This document shows, in pieces, positions 6,764-14,436 of a stretch of 29,031 bases of DNA. Origin of the DNA: Alistipes sp. GTDB lineage: Bacteria > Bacteroidota > Bacteroidia > Bacteroidales > Rikenellaceae. The stretch's first letter is position 1. Each line of letters opens with the position of its first letter. The stretch spans positions 10,084-39,114 of the forward strand of contig JAHZDG010000002.1 of assembly GCA_019422485.1 (NCBI GenBank). The letters run 5' to 3'. A model generated the notes under the pieces. The model did no database searches and was not told where the DNA came from. It saw only the letters and a list, made by a program, of their open reading frames with translations. The translations under genes were made by a program, and so were the position numbers.

Positions 6764-6777
6764 CGTCAGGAAGGTGA
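6752..6777. other. 26-nt near-perfect palindrome over a stop codon
   Basis: The core TTCCTGACGTCAGGAA (6757-6772) is a perfect 16-nt palindrome. It extends to TCAC...GTGA arms (6752-6777) with a single T/G mismatch, which is a U-G wobble on the + strand RNA. The TGA stop at 6761-6763 lies inside it. No T-run follows directly, so it could be a transcript-end or stability hairpin, or a binding site for a dimeric protein. Confidence 0.6.
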
Positions 6778-6807
6778 TAATGTTTCAATAATGACTTTTC
6801 TTTAATT

Positions 6808-7155
6808 ATGGCAAATTCGCCACAATTGAATTGTATGACAGCTAAACAACTAACCGAGATCATCGACATCATCAAGGCTCAGATCAAGTATGAGCAAGAC
6901 ATTACGGAGGCCTTTGAAAAGGTATTTCCGGATTGTTATCCACCTATTATGAGTAATCCACTATGGAGTGGTTTTACTAAAGCGTTGGATGCCGCTTTAG
7001 GATTGACAGATTTTTTCGATTGGTGGATTTGGGACACAGATTGCGGAATGAATCATGCAGAAATATATGAAACGGATGGGTCTGTGATTTATGTTCGGAC
7101 AGCTGATGAGATTATTAAGTATGCGGAATCTTTAAAAAACATTAAAATCCTTTAA
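6808..7155 (+). CDS. Unknown phage accessory protein ending in a TADEII motif
   Basis: 115 aa. It has an N-terminal helix (TAKQLTEIIDIIKAQIKYEQD), an aromatic-rich centre (DFFDWWIWDTDCGMNHAEIY) and a C-terminal RTADEIIKYAESL helix, shared in form with the end of the preceding gene. The gap of 44 nt upstream contains the end of the palindrome and a T-rich stretch. No function known. Confidence 0.65.
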   Translation: MANSPQLNCMTAKQLTEIIDIIKAQIKYEQDITEAFEKVFPDCYPPIMSNPLWSGFTKALDAALGLTDFFDWWIWDTDCGMNHAEIYETDGSVIYVRTADEIIKYAESLKNIKIL

Positions 7156-7168
7156 AAACTTTAAAGAA

Positions 7169-7531
7169 ATGGAACTGAAAGAATACCAAGAAAAAGCAAT
7201 GACTACCTGCATGATGTCTTGCAACAACTTTTCATACATGATGTTGAACCTCGTCGGAGAGGTCGGTGAACTGGCCTCGAAGGTGGCAAAAGGGATCAGG
7301 AAAGACGAGGTGGAGATTATGGAAAACCAAATATTCCATCCGTCCACCCGACATATAGACGATGAGATCGAAGAAGCAATGCAACTCGAAGCTGGCGACA
7401 TACTTTGGCAGCTTTCCGGTATCTGTTCTGTTATGGGATGGGACCTGGAAGCGATTGCCAAAATGAACCTCGACAAGTTGGCCAGCCGTCAGAAAAGAGG
7501 CGTGATCGAAGGGAATGGGGATAACCGGTAA
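7169..7531 (+). CDS. MazG-like nucleotide pyrophosphohydrolase
   Basis: 120 aa. The all-alpha NTP-pyrophosphatase signature is visible: GEVGELASKV gives Glu31 and Glu34, and LEAGDILW gives Glu74 and Asp77, the ExxE...ExxD metal-binding set. The family hydrolyses (d)NTPs to NMP and pyrophosphate. In phages it is proposed to shift nucleotide pools or lower the alarmone response. The insert between the two motifs (about 42-70) is longer than in minimal MazG. It begins 13 nt after the previous gene. Confidence 0.8.
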   Translation: MELKEYQEKAMTTCMMSCNNFSYMMLNLVGEVGELASKVAKGIRKDEVEIMENQIFHPSTRHIDDEIEEAMQLEAGDILWQLSGICSVMGWDLEAIAKMNLDKLASRQKRGVIEGNGDNR

Positions 7532-7542
7532 GGAGAAAGATT

Positions 7543-8022
7543 ATGAGCAACAAACTACCACCCATTGCCCAGCACTTCGGTCAATTCATGGCCGACCAGG
7601 AAGCCATCCAACGGGCCAAGAAAGAGCGGAAACTACCGGAAGGGATTCAAGACAAAGGACTGGATCGAATACTATCTGAGCAACAAATCAAAGAAACGTC
7701 CCTGGCCTATCTGCTGACGGATGTAATCTATCAGATTATGTTCCAACTATGCGAACAAATGCAGCGGGGAGGCATGGATTTACGTCACGAAACAAAGCGC
7801 CGGTTCAACGATCTTTTTAAGGCTGCGGAATCTTTCAGGGATAAGGCTATGCGTATCGCAAAGGACATCGAGTTACTCGACAACGACAAGGTTTTCGATG
7901 ACTACTTCCAAGATGCAGACTGGATGGCCGAGGTTATACGGATACTCTACCAGCGGGCCTGTGTATCGGACGACGCAAAGCTCCGCATCCGATCGCTATT
8001 GTTCAACCTTCCCCAAAAGTAA
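7543..8022 (+). CDS. Unknown helical phage protein
   Basis: 159 aa. The upstream sequence has AAGGAG about 8 nt before the ATG, one of the few clear Shine-Dalgarno sites here. The protein is almost entirely helical, with an N-terminal region rich in Q and K (QHFGQFMADQEAIQRAKKER), a central hydrophobic helix (LAYLLTDVIYQIMFQLCEQM) and a charged C-terminal half. No motif is recognised. Its place just before the DnaA-like gene and the packaging genes may reflect a late-early role. Confidence 0.7.
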   Translation: MSNKLPPIAQHFGQFMADQEAIQRAKKERKLPEGIQDKGLDRILSEQQIKETSLAYLLTDVIYQIMFQLCEQMQRGGMDLRHETKRRFNDLFKAAESFRDKAMRIAKDIELLDNDKVFDDYFQDADWMAEVIRILYQRACVSDDAKLRIRSLLFNLPQK

Positions 8023-8027
8023 AACAC

Positions 8028-8309
8028 ATGAAAGAAGATAATATTGGCATTTTGGAATACTGCGATGCTGTTGCCAAAGATTGCGGGTTTGTGATGTCTG
8101 ATTTATCTGGAAACAGCAAGGGGCGGAATATATCCACACTCCGATTTATGCTGTGGGCTGAATTATCAAAGTCAGGAATAAAGCTCAAAGATATAGCCAG
8201 GTTGTTCAATCGAAAATCACACGCCACCATCGTTCATGGAATTATCAAAGCTCGAGAATTGGAGGAAATCAAAGACCCGATATTCTTGGCCTATGCTGAC
8301 GTGGCGTAA
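8028..8309 (+). CDS. Free-standing DnaA domain IV-like DNA-binding protein
   Basis: 93 aa. The C-terminal two-thirds resembles the DnaA DNA-binding domain: LRFMLWAELSKSGIKLKDIARLF (38-60) is the first part of the helix-turn-helix, and NRKSHATIVHGIIKA (61-75) matches the signature loop and helix where DnaA has G-R-D-H-S-T-V-x-H-A. There is no AAA+ domain. Full DnaA is about 450 aa, so this is a domain IV-only protein. It could bind DnaA boxes and direct or block host initiation, or act as a transcription factor. It is the last gene before the first late promoter, whose activator motif starts inside its stop codon. Confidence 0.7.
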   Translation: MKEDNIGILEYCDAVAKDCGFVMSDLSGNSKGRNISTLRFMLWAELSKSGIKLKDIARLFNRKSHATIVHGIIKARELEEIKDPIFLAYADVA

Positions 8310-8367
8310 AATGTCAATAGATAGGCTTTTATGAATAGAAAATCAAATACTTATAATTGTATATTTG
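8308..8367 (+). promoter_or_regulatory. Putative late promoter 1 (small terminase): upstream motif plus TAnnTTTG box
   Basis: AAAATGTCAATAG (8308-8320) followed after exactly 39 nt by TATATTTG (8360-8367), a match to the Bacteroidetes -7 consensus TAnnTTTG. No TTTG lies at the usual 19-21 nt distance. Two further copies with the same 13-mer and the same 39-nt gap lie at 10226-10285 and 23961-24020. The -7 box ends only 4 nt before the ATG at 8372, so the transcript would have almost no leader. Confidence 0.75.
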
Positions 8368-8371
8368 CTTT

Positions 8372-8938
8372 ATGAGTGATCTGACAATAAAGCAAGAGAA
8401 GTTCTGCCTTAAGTACCTCGAATGTGGCAACGCATCCGAGGCTTATCGCTATGCCTATAATTGTTCAAATATGAGTGATAGTTCAGTTTGGACAAGTGCT
8501 TCTTTGTTGCTTGACAATATAAAGGTTACCCAAAGGATAGAATACCTGAAAAACCATTTAGCAGAAGCTGCTGGAATATCGGCATTGCAAATAATCCGCG
8601 AGCATCAAAAAATAGCTTTTTCCGATGCAACTCGCATTCGAAGCGGATGGATGTCACTTAAAGACTTTGAATCGCTCACTCCAGAAGAAAGGGCGTGTAT
8701 TAAATCTGTGGAGACAAAGCAGACGAAGCGCATCACTTCGGACGGGGATGAATTGATTGATGAATGGGTCAAGGTGACTTTGTACGATAAGCAAAAGGCT
8801 CTCGACAGCATCGTTAATATGCTCGGATATAATGCACCTTCAAAGCAAGAGGTTTCCGGAAAAGACGGAGGCCCAATTGAGGGAAGGTTTGAGGTCGCCG
8901 ACCATAAAGTGATTTTTGAAAATTACCGGGATGATTAA
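8372..8938 (+). CDS. Terminase small subunit
   Basis: 188 aa from ATG 8372; an in-frame ATG at 8357 overlaps the -7 box and is unlikely. The N-terminus MSDLTIKQEKFCLKYLECGNASEAYRYAY... fits the terminase_2/XtmA DNA-binding domain (K-Q-E-K-F...Y...G-N-A-S-E-A-Y-R). A central helical oligomerisation region follows (SALQIIREHQKIAFSDATRI), and a C-terminal segment (YDKQKALDSIVNMLGY) is typical of small terminases. It recognises the packaging site and recruits the large subunit, which overlaps its 3' end by 8 nt. Confidence 0.85.
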   Translation: MSDLTIKQEKFCLKYLECGNASEAYRYAYNCSNMSDSSVWTSASLLLDNIKVTQRIEYLKNHLAEAAGISALQIIREHQKIAFSDATRIRSGWMSLKDFESLTPEERACIKSVETKQTKRITSDGDELIDEWVKVTLYDKQKALDSIVNMLGYNAPSKQEVSGKDGGPIEGRFEVADHKVIFENYRDD

Positions 8939-10226
8939 TTTCAACTTTAACGAAATATACAAGCCGGTTTTTTCCTCTCAGAAACGATATATTGATATTT
9001 TCGGTGGTCGTGGCCGTGGTGGGTCTCACTTCGGAACCGACTATTTTCTTTTTCTGTTGACCTGTCCGAAATACTTCCGTGGCTACTTTGTCCGGCAAGT
9101 CTATTCGGATATTCGAGACAGCCTATTCCGAGACATAAAAGACCGAATCGAGGACAACCCGTCTTTAGGGATGAGTGACTTCCATATTCGTGAAAACGAT
9201 ATGCGTATCACATACATCCCGACGGGTAATGTCATTCTATCGAAAGGGGTTGCCAAGGATGGAAGCCGGACGGCGAAAATGAAATCTTTGGCCGGTGCCA
9301 CTCACGTATTGATTGAAGAGGCCGACGAAATGGGCGAATCCGACTTTGACCAGCTCGACCTGTCTTTGCGTACTACGAAGAGCGAGAAGGTGCAGATCAT
9401 CCGGATATTTAACCCACCGCCCAAACGACATTGGATATGGCGGGATTACAATCTTACGGAAAGCGATGTGCCGGGATTCTTTCAGGCCCAGGCAAAGAGT
9501 GATTCGGATGTGCTGTCAATATGGAGCACGTATCTTGACAACATCAAAAACATTCACCCGTCAACGGTATCGAAATTTGAGTCTTTTAAGGAAAGCAATC
9601 CGGAGTATTACTACAATCAAGTTCGGGGTTTGGTTAGCGAAGGATCAAAGGGCCGAATATATTCCGGGTGGCAGCCTATCACGGATGCGCAGTATGAAGA
9701 TATTGAAAGGCATCCGATTTATGTGCTGGACTTTGGCTATTCGGAAGACCCTAACGCCCTGGTGGCTGTGAAAAGGGATGGGAATTGCCTTTATGCAAAA
9801 GAGCTGCTCTACGAAACCGGACTCGACAACCTGGAACTGGCAAAACGTATGCGGGCTCTCGGCATTCAAAAAAGCGATCTTGTGATTGCGGACCCAGGTG
9901 GAGGCGGTGACCTTCGCATCGCCGAATTGAGGCGAGGATGGCCCGGAGAACAGGATCTGCGTTTCAATGTAATACCGGCCATCAAGGGAAGCGGTTCTAT
10001 TCTCTATGGGATCAACAAAATAAAGTCTTACAAGGTTCATTTCACGGAAAACAGCACGAACGCCTGGAACGAATACCAGGAATATAAATGGCGGCTCGAT
10101 GCGGATAAACTTCCGACCGATTCACCGATCGACAAATTCAACCACATTATGGATGCTTTGCGCTATTACGCGCTATCTATTGATCGGATCGACCGTGCTT
10201 CCGCCCCGAAATTCTTTGTGCTGTAA
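8931..10226 (+). CDS. Terminase large subunit (ATPase and nuclease)
   Basis: 431 aa from ATG 8931. The P-loop region is FGGRGRGGSH (24-33), Walker B is THVLIEEADE (124-133), and a coupling-type motif follows (IIRIFNPP). The nuclease half shows VLDFGYSEDPNA (Asp267), VIADPGGGGDL and HIMDALRYYA (Asp408), the acidic triad positions of the RNase H-like nuclease. It packages DNA into the prohead and cuts concatemers. Odd point: the usual Walker A Lys (G-K-S) is Gly here (G-G-S), with Arg at position 29 as a possible substitute. Confidence 0.92.
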   Translation: MINFNFNEIYKPVFSSQKRYIDIFGGRGRGGSHFGTDYFLFLLTCPKYFRGYFVRQVYSDIRDSLFRDIKDRIEDNPSLGMSDFHIRENDMRITYIPTGNVILSKGVAKDGSRTAKMKSLAGATHVLIEEADEMGESDFDQLDLSLRTTKSEKVQIIRIFNPPPKRHWIWRDYNLTESDVPGFFQAQAKSDSDVLSIWSTYLDNIKNIHPSTVSKFESFKESNPEYYYNQVRGLVSEGSKGRIYSGWQPITDAQYEDIERHPIYVLDFGYSEDPNALVAVKRDGNCLYAKELLYETGLDNLELAKRMRALGIQKSDLVIADPGGGGDLRIAELRRGWPGEQDLRFNVIPAIKGSGSILYGINKIKSYKVHFTENSTNAWNEYQEYKWRLDADKLPTDSPIDKFNHIMDALRYYALSIDRIDRASAPKFFVL

Positions 10227-10285
10227 AAATGTCAATAGTTTGAAGCGCAAATATTTCACCCCGCAAAATAGCGGGGTTAAATTTG
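10226..10285 (+). promoter_or_regulatory. Putative late promoter 2 (portal): upstream motif plus TAnnTTTG box
   Basis: AAAATGTCAATAG (10226-10238) starts on the last base of the terminase TAA. After exactly 39 nt comes TAAATTTG (10278-10285). The next six bases after the motif (TTTGAA) resemble the third copy (TTTAAG). A hairpin fills the region just before the -7 box. The predicted start of transcription would be 8-12 nt before the portal ATG at 10302. Confidence 0.75.
10258..10277 (+). other. 7-bp perfect hairpin abutting the -7 box of late promoter 2
   Basis: ACCCCGC (10258-10264) pairs with GCGGGGT (10271-10277) around AAAATA, and TAAATTTG starts at the next base. It may be the tail end of the terminase transcript (terminator-like, but with only a short T-run) or an operator inside the promoter. 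Confidence 0.55.
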
Positions 10286-10301
10286 TTGCAAAGGCTATGT
10301 T

Positions 10302-11540
10302 ATGGGCATTTTCGGTCAATTTTTCTCAAAGGTTCGTTTCCCGCAATACTTCTTCCATTTTACCGGCAGCGAATGTTCGCCGGCCATATTGGTTGACTTA
10401 ACCAATGTTTCGGGCATTGTAGGTGCTTACGAACATTGTTCTACGCTCAAAACGGTAGTCAATAGGAATGCTGCTGCCTTGTCGGTAGGTCGGTTTTGGT
10501 TGGTCGATGATAAGGACAACGATGTCTCGGACAAATACAAGGATATTGACCGACTGCTGAAAGAGCCGAATCCGATTCAGACGTTTTCGGAGTTTATCGC
10601 CCAGGCGGATGTTTATCGCCAGCTGTTCGGCCACTTCTTCATCTATGCCTCACGGCCCGAAGGGTTCGGGAATGAATCAGCCTCTTCGATGTGGGTATTG
10701 CGGCCGGATATGGTGGAAATCAAATATAGCGGTTCGCTATACAATCAGAGTTCCATCGAGGATATCATCGACCGTGTTTGGATTCTGGACTACAAATCCA
10801 GGATGGAGGTCGATCCGAGTCAGATATTACACGTTCGCGACAGGAATCAGAATCTTGGCTTTTCACGTAACGACCTGAAAGGCGCATCGCGCCTGACGGG
10901 GCTTTCGAATGTGGTGCGGAATATCATCCAGGCCGAAGAGGCCATATATGCGTTGAACAAAGACCGTGGGGCTATGGGTATTTTGTCGAGTGACGAAAAT
11001 AACCCGCTCGGGAACGCTCCGGTCACAGAAGAAGAGAAGGATGCTTTACAAAAGCAGTTCAACAGTATGTATGGGCTTCGTTCCTCGCAATGGAAGGTGA
11101 TTTTATCGAACGCCCGTATGAAATGGACGCCGATGACCTTCAATGTGAAAGACCTGATGCTGTTTGAAGGGATCGAGAACAATATCCGTCAGATAGCCGA
11201 TGCGTTTGATTACCCTGTGGATCTTTTGGGAATGAATTCGGGCGCTACATACCAAAACAAGCTCGAGGCCAAGAAGTCGATGTATCAGGACTCGATTATT
11301 CCTACCGCAAAGCTATACGCCCAGAAGCTCACCAAGTTTTTCGGAATCGAAAACGTTTCGGTGATCGAGGATTATTCGGAGGTTGAATGCCTGAAGACGT
11401 CGCAGACGGAAGAGGCGACCCGTCTTTTACGGCAAAACCAAGCTATGAAGGTGGCCTATGAAGCTGGGGCGGTTAGCCTGGCCGAATGGCGTCTTTCGAT
11501 CGGCATGGATGAGAATATTTACAAACCTGACAACAAGTAA
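10302..11540 (+). CDS. Phage portal protein (HK97 family)
   Basis: 412 aa. The order terminase, portal, protease and capsid supports the call, and so does the sequence. It has an N-terminal wing (LVDLTNVSGIVGAYEHCSTLKTVVNRNAAAL), the stretch IDRLLKEPNPIQTFSEFIAQ typical of HK97-type portals (L...PNP.QT...F), and a stem/clip half with PVDLLGMNSGATYQN. The C-terminus reads MKVAYEAGAVSLAEWRLSIGMDE, as in many portals where the region E.R...G can be found. The portal forms the dodecameric ring through which DNA enters. It is the first gene after late promoter 2. Confidence 0.9.
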   Translation: MGIFGQFFSKVRFPQYFFHFTGSECSPAILVDLTNVSGIVGAYEHCSTLKTVVNRNAAALSVGRFWLVDDKDNDVSDKYKDIDRLLKEPNPIQTFSEFIAQADVYRQLFGHFFIYASRPEGFGNESASSMWVLRPDMVEIKYSGSLYNQSSIEDIIDRVWILDYKSRMEVDPSQILHVRDRNQNLGFSRNDLKGASRLTGLSNVVRNIIQAEEAIYALNKDRGAMGILSSDENNPLGNAPVTEEEKDALQKQFNSMYGLRSSQWKVILSNARMKWTPMTFNVKDLMLFEGIENNIRQIADAFDYPVDLLGMNSGATYQNKLEAKKSMYQDSIIPTAKLYAQKLTKFFGIENVSVIEDYSEVECLKTSQTEEATRLLRQNQAMKVAYEAGAVSLAEWRLSIGMDENIYKPDNK

Positions 11541-11543
11541 GGA

Positions 11544-12227
11544 ATGGATAAGATTAGCTGGAAGCGCAGCCAATGTGATGGCGTAAAATACAAGGGTTTC
11601 GACGCGAAATCCATTACCATCGATGATGACCGCAAGGTTATCGAGGTGAAGTTTGCTTCGTTCGGAAATATAGACATCGACCGCGATATGCTGGTCAGAG
11701 GCTGTTTCTCGAAATCTATCAATGACCGGGGACCGGAATCGAACACGAACCGGAAGATCGTTTTTCTGTGGCAGCACGAAACAGACGAGCCTATCGGTCG
11801 GCCTTTGAAAATCGAGGAACGGGAAGATGGAGCGTATGCAGTCATTCAGTTGTCGGATTTCGATGCCGTTCCGCTGGCAAAACGCGCTTATTCGCAGCTC
11901 AAAGATGGAACGCTGAATCAGTTCTCGTTCGGCTTTTCCTATGTCTGGGACAAGGTGGACTATGACGAAGAATTGGATGCGTTTATCGTCAAGGAGGTGA
12001 AATTGTATGAGATTTCGGTGGTCACCTTCGGGGCAAACGAACAGACCGAATACATGGGCGAGGTGGATCCTGCGACGCTGAAAAGCTCGTTGAGAAACCT
12101 CTCTCAAAAGGATAGAAAAGAACTGTTGGAAATCAAAAAACTTGTCGATGAACTTATCTCGGAAGCCGAGCCGGTTCAACCACTCACTTCGGGGGCAGGG
12201 TTGTTTGACAAACTCGCAAATATTTAA
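11544..12227 (+). CDS. HK97-type prohead protease (peptidase U35)
   Basis: 227 aa, starting 3 nt after the portal stop. Family features: VKFASFGNIDIDRDMLVRGCF near the start (the conserved F-G..D...D....G.F), His78 in LWQHETDEPIG, Ser128 in NQFSFGF and Glu156 in LYEISVVTFGAN. This is the His-Ser-acid arrangement of HK97-like proteases. It cleaves the scaffold (delta) region of the capsid protein during maturation. The acidic C-terminal tail (about 175-215, S- and K-rich with helices) may interact with the capsid. Confidence 0.9.
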   Translation: MDKISWKRSQCDGVKYKGFDAKSITIDDDRKVIEVKFASFGNIDIDRDMLVRGCFSKSINDRGPESNTNRKIVFLWQHETDEPIGRPLKIEEREDGAYAVIQLSDFDAVPLAKRAYSQLKDGTLNQFSFGFSYVWDKVDYDEELDAFIVKEVKLYEISVVTFGANEQTEYMGEVDPATLKSSLRNLSQKDRKELLEIKKLVDELISEAEPVQPLTSGAGLFDKLANI

Positions 12228-12245
12228 TCTTTAACCAAAATCAAC

Positions 12246-13670
12246 ATGAAAGCAAAAAAGAAAGGCGGGTTTGCGGGCGCTTGTGCTCGACGTAACTCAA
12301 GAATGAAAATGATCGGGTTGGCCCTGATGTTTGCGGTGGCCGCCCTGTGTATGATTTCCGGCGAAGTGTCCGGTATGATCTCCGGCGCATTGCTGGCCGT
12401 GGCTCCTATGGCATTCACTCTGCCGGATGGAGTTGAACTCTCTGAAAACGAGAAAAAGGGACTCTCTGCGTTGGCCAATCACTTCACCCAGCAATTTGAG
12501 CAGTTTGCCAAAGGGGCTATGACCCGGGATGAAGTTATTAACGCTATGGGCGAGAAGCTGAAATCGTGGGCCTCGGAGAATGGTATCTCTGGGGAGAAGT
12601 TGGCTTCCTTGGAAAAATCATTGAAAGCGCAAGGCGATAAACTGTCGGCCTTGAAAGAGCAGACGCGATCCTTCAATGTTTCTATGGGAGGATTGAAATC
12701 TGCTTTTTATAAGGATTACGAAAGCCTGGTAAATGCGATCAAAGAAAGAAAATCGGGATTTTCGATCAAGGCCGTGACTGAACACACCGAAGGGAGTATT
12801 CAGACTACCGGAAACAGCATCACTTCCGAAGGAGAGGAAATTCTGTCTGAATCTGTTCAGTATTCGGATCAGGTGATCTTCAAGCGCCGCGGACGTCAAT
12901 ACATCGAAGACATTGCGTCTGTTACGCAAGTGAATGAAGTGCCCGAGGTGTATGTATTCTATGAAGAAGGCGACGAAACGGGTGCGGTTGGTGTTGTTCA
13001 GGAAAATGCCGTAAAAACACAATCTCATCTGTCATTGGTTCGCAATCAGGCGAATGCAAAGAAAGCGGCCGGTTACATTGTAGTAACGGAAGAAATGTTG
13101 AAATGGCGGTCGATGTTGTGGGCAAACATTCAGCGGTTGTTCCAGAATAAAGTCGCTCGCGACTACGAAGACAAGCTGACAGAAGACATGCTGACGAACG
13201 CTGTTGGCTACACCACCACTCCGCTCGACGACACCATCGCGAATCCGACTGATATTGACGCCGTCATCGCATCCATTTTGCAAGGTGAGACCTTGAACTT
13301 CCAGCCGGATGTTCTTGTCATCAATCCTGCAGACAAATGGAAGTTAGCTATGACCGAAACCAAAAACGGCATGCTGATTCTTCCGTATATCCAGAACGGC
13401 GGTCAGTTTGGTTTGCTCGGGCTTCGTGTTGTGACTACGACCAAAGTACCTGCCGGCACTTTCATTGTTGGGGAGAGCGGTACCTGGTATGTTCAACGTG
13501 AACCGGAACAAATTCGTACCGGCCTCGTAAACGATGACCTGATCCACAACCGCATGACGATCGTCGGAGAAATCTTTTTCCTCTCTTACGTTCCGTCGAA
13601 CAATGCCGGATCGTTCGTCAAAGCCGAATTCGCCACGGTGAAAGAAGCGCTCAAATCGGCCGCAGCGTAA
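12246..13670 (+). CDS. Major capsid protein (HK97 fold) with a hydrophobic N-terminal extension
   Basis: 474 aa. The central and C-terminal parts fit HK97-fold capsid proteins: a helical delta-domain-like region (about 65-140), then SFNVSMGGLKSAF, AVGVVQENAVKTQ and AAGYIVVTEEMLKW (the P-loop/spine helix region), then QPDVLVINPADKWKL and GLRVVTTTKVPAGTFIVG (A-domain). Residues 22-54 are strongly hydrophobic (MIGLALMFAVAALCMISGE and onwards), preceded by a basic stretch, which looks like a membrane segment or signal and is unusual in a capsid protein. In-frame ATGs at residues 20, 22 and 55 are alternative starts. It is preceded by the protease gene, which presumably removes this region. Confidence 0.88.
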   Translation: MKAKKKGGFAGACARRNSRMKMIGLALMFAVAALCMISGEVSGMISGALLAVAPMAFTLPDGVELSENEKKGLSALANHFTQQFEQFAKGAMTRDEVINAMGEKLKSWASENGISGEKLASLEKSLKAQGDKLSALKEQTRSFNVSMGGLKSAFYKDYESLVNAIKERKSGFSIKAVTEHTEGSIQTTGNSITSEGEEILSESVQYSDQVIFKRRGRQYIEDIASVTQVNEVPEVYVFYEEGDETGAVGVVQENAVKTQSHLSLVRNQANAKKAAGYIVVTEEMLKWRSMLWANIQRLFQNKVARDYEDKLTEDMLTNAVGYTTTPLDDTIANPTDIDAVIASILQGETLNFQPDVLVINPADKWKLAMTETKNGMLILPYIQNGGQFGLLGLRVVTTTKVPAGTFIVGESGTWYVQREPEQIRTGLVNDDLIHNRMTIVGEIFFLSYVPSNNAGSFVKAEFATVKEALKSAAA

Positions 13671-13696
13671 TTGTGCAACCTTAAAATTTAAAAGTT

Positions 13697-13873
13697 ATGG
13701 CAACGAAAAATCAAGTTGACGAAAGTAAAGAATTCAAGGTATACAAGGACGATGAAGTAACCATCGAATATACCGAAAAAGCGTCCTTCCATAAAAAGGG
13801 TGACAAGGCAAAGGTTCAGAAATATTTGGGCCAGAAGCTCGAAAAGAAAGGTGTCGCAAAAATCATTGGATAA
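13697..13873 (+). CDS. Small basic protein after the capsid gene (58 aa)
   Basis: ATG 13697 to TAA 13871-13873, whose last base is the A of the next ATG. Sequence MATKNQVDESKEFKVYKDDE... ending GVAKIIG, rich in Lys, with a beta-like start and a helical end (KVQKYLGQKLEKKG). Its place between capsid and connector genes suits a small head-decoration or connector-helper protein, but that is only a guess from position. Confidence 0.7.
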   Translation: MATKNQVDESKEFKVYKDDEVTIEYTEKASFHKKGDKAKVQKYLGQKLEKKGVAKIIG

Positions 13874-14436
13874 TGTTTCTCGACAAGACATACTTTCAAG
13901 GAGACCTCTACCTTCCGAACCTCGGGATTAAGGATTGCACTGCCAGCAATGACGGTGCAAATCCCTCGGGGGTTGAACTCATGATTCAAAGCGTCGGGGA
14001 GAATACGCTCGATTGGTTTGTCGAAAAGTATGAACGGGAATTTCTCGTTCGACTGCTCGGGAAGCCGTTATACGATGCTTTTATTGCCGGCATGAAGGAA
14101 GAATTGCCGGAGGATCGTTGGATGAAGCTGAAGGATGTGATCTACGAAAAGTCCGGATCGTTCAGTTTTTCACCGGCGGCCAATTATGTGTTCTATTGGA
14201 TTTCCCGTCGTGGTCGTACACAGACCTCAATCAATGGAGAAGTCCGGGGGGAAGATGATCATGCGAAAATAGCCTGGGATGCCGATAAGCTCGTGAAAGC
14301 GTGGAATGATATGTTACCCATGATTGATGTCGTTTACGATTTTATCGAGAATAATCGTGCGGACTACGAAGACTATCTTGCAGACTTTGATTGTGTGTTC
14401 AGGAGATTCAAACCGATCAACTCTTTGAATATATGA
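13873..14436 (+). CDS. Head-tail connector-like protein
   Basis: 187 aa, starting on the last base of the previous stop. The sequence has MFLDKTYFQGDLYLPNLG, then LDWFVEKYEREFLVRLLGKPLYDAFIAG and a helical centre SPAANYVFYWISRRGRTQTS. The pattern of two helices followed by a Y-W...R-R-G...T-S strand and an ending D-F-I-E-N-N-R-A-D-Y looks like the adaptor protein (DUF6712-like) of Bacteroidales siphoviruses, which bridges portal and tail. ATGA overlap with the next gene at 14433-14436. Confidence 0.6.
   Translation: MFLDKTYFQGDLYLPNLGIKDCTASNDGANPSGVELMIQSVGENTLDWFVEKYEREFLVRLLGKPLYDAFIAGMKEELPEDRWMKLKDVIYEKSGSFSFSPAANYVFYWISRRGRTQTSINGEVRGEDDHAKIAWDADKLVKAWNDMLPMIDVVYDFIENNRADYEDYLADFDCVFRRFKPINSLNI

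Noticed and set aside
11427..12179. Long antisense reading frame opposite the prohead protease
   Set aside because: A shadow of a well-supported protease gene; no ribosome site or protein pattern on that strand. The same applies to other antisense frames in the structural genes.
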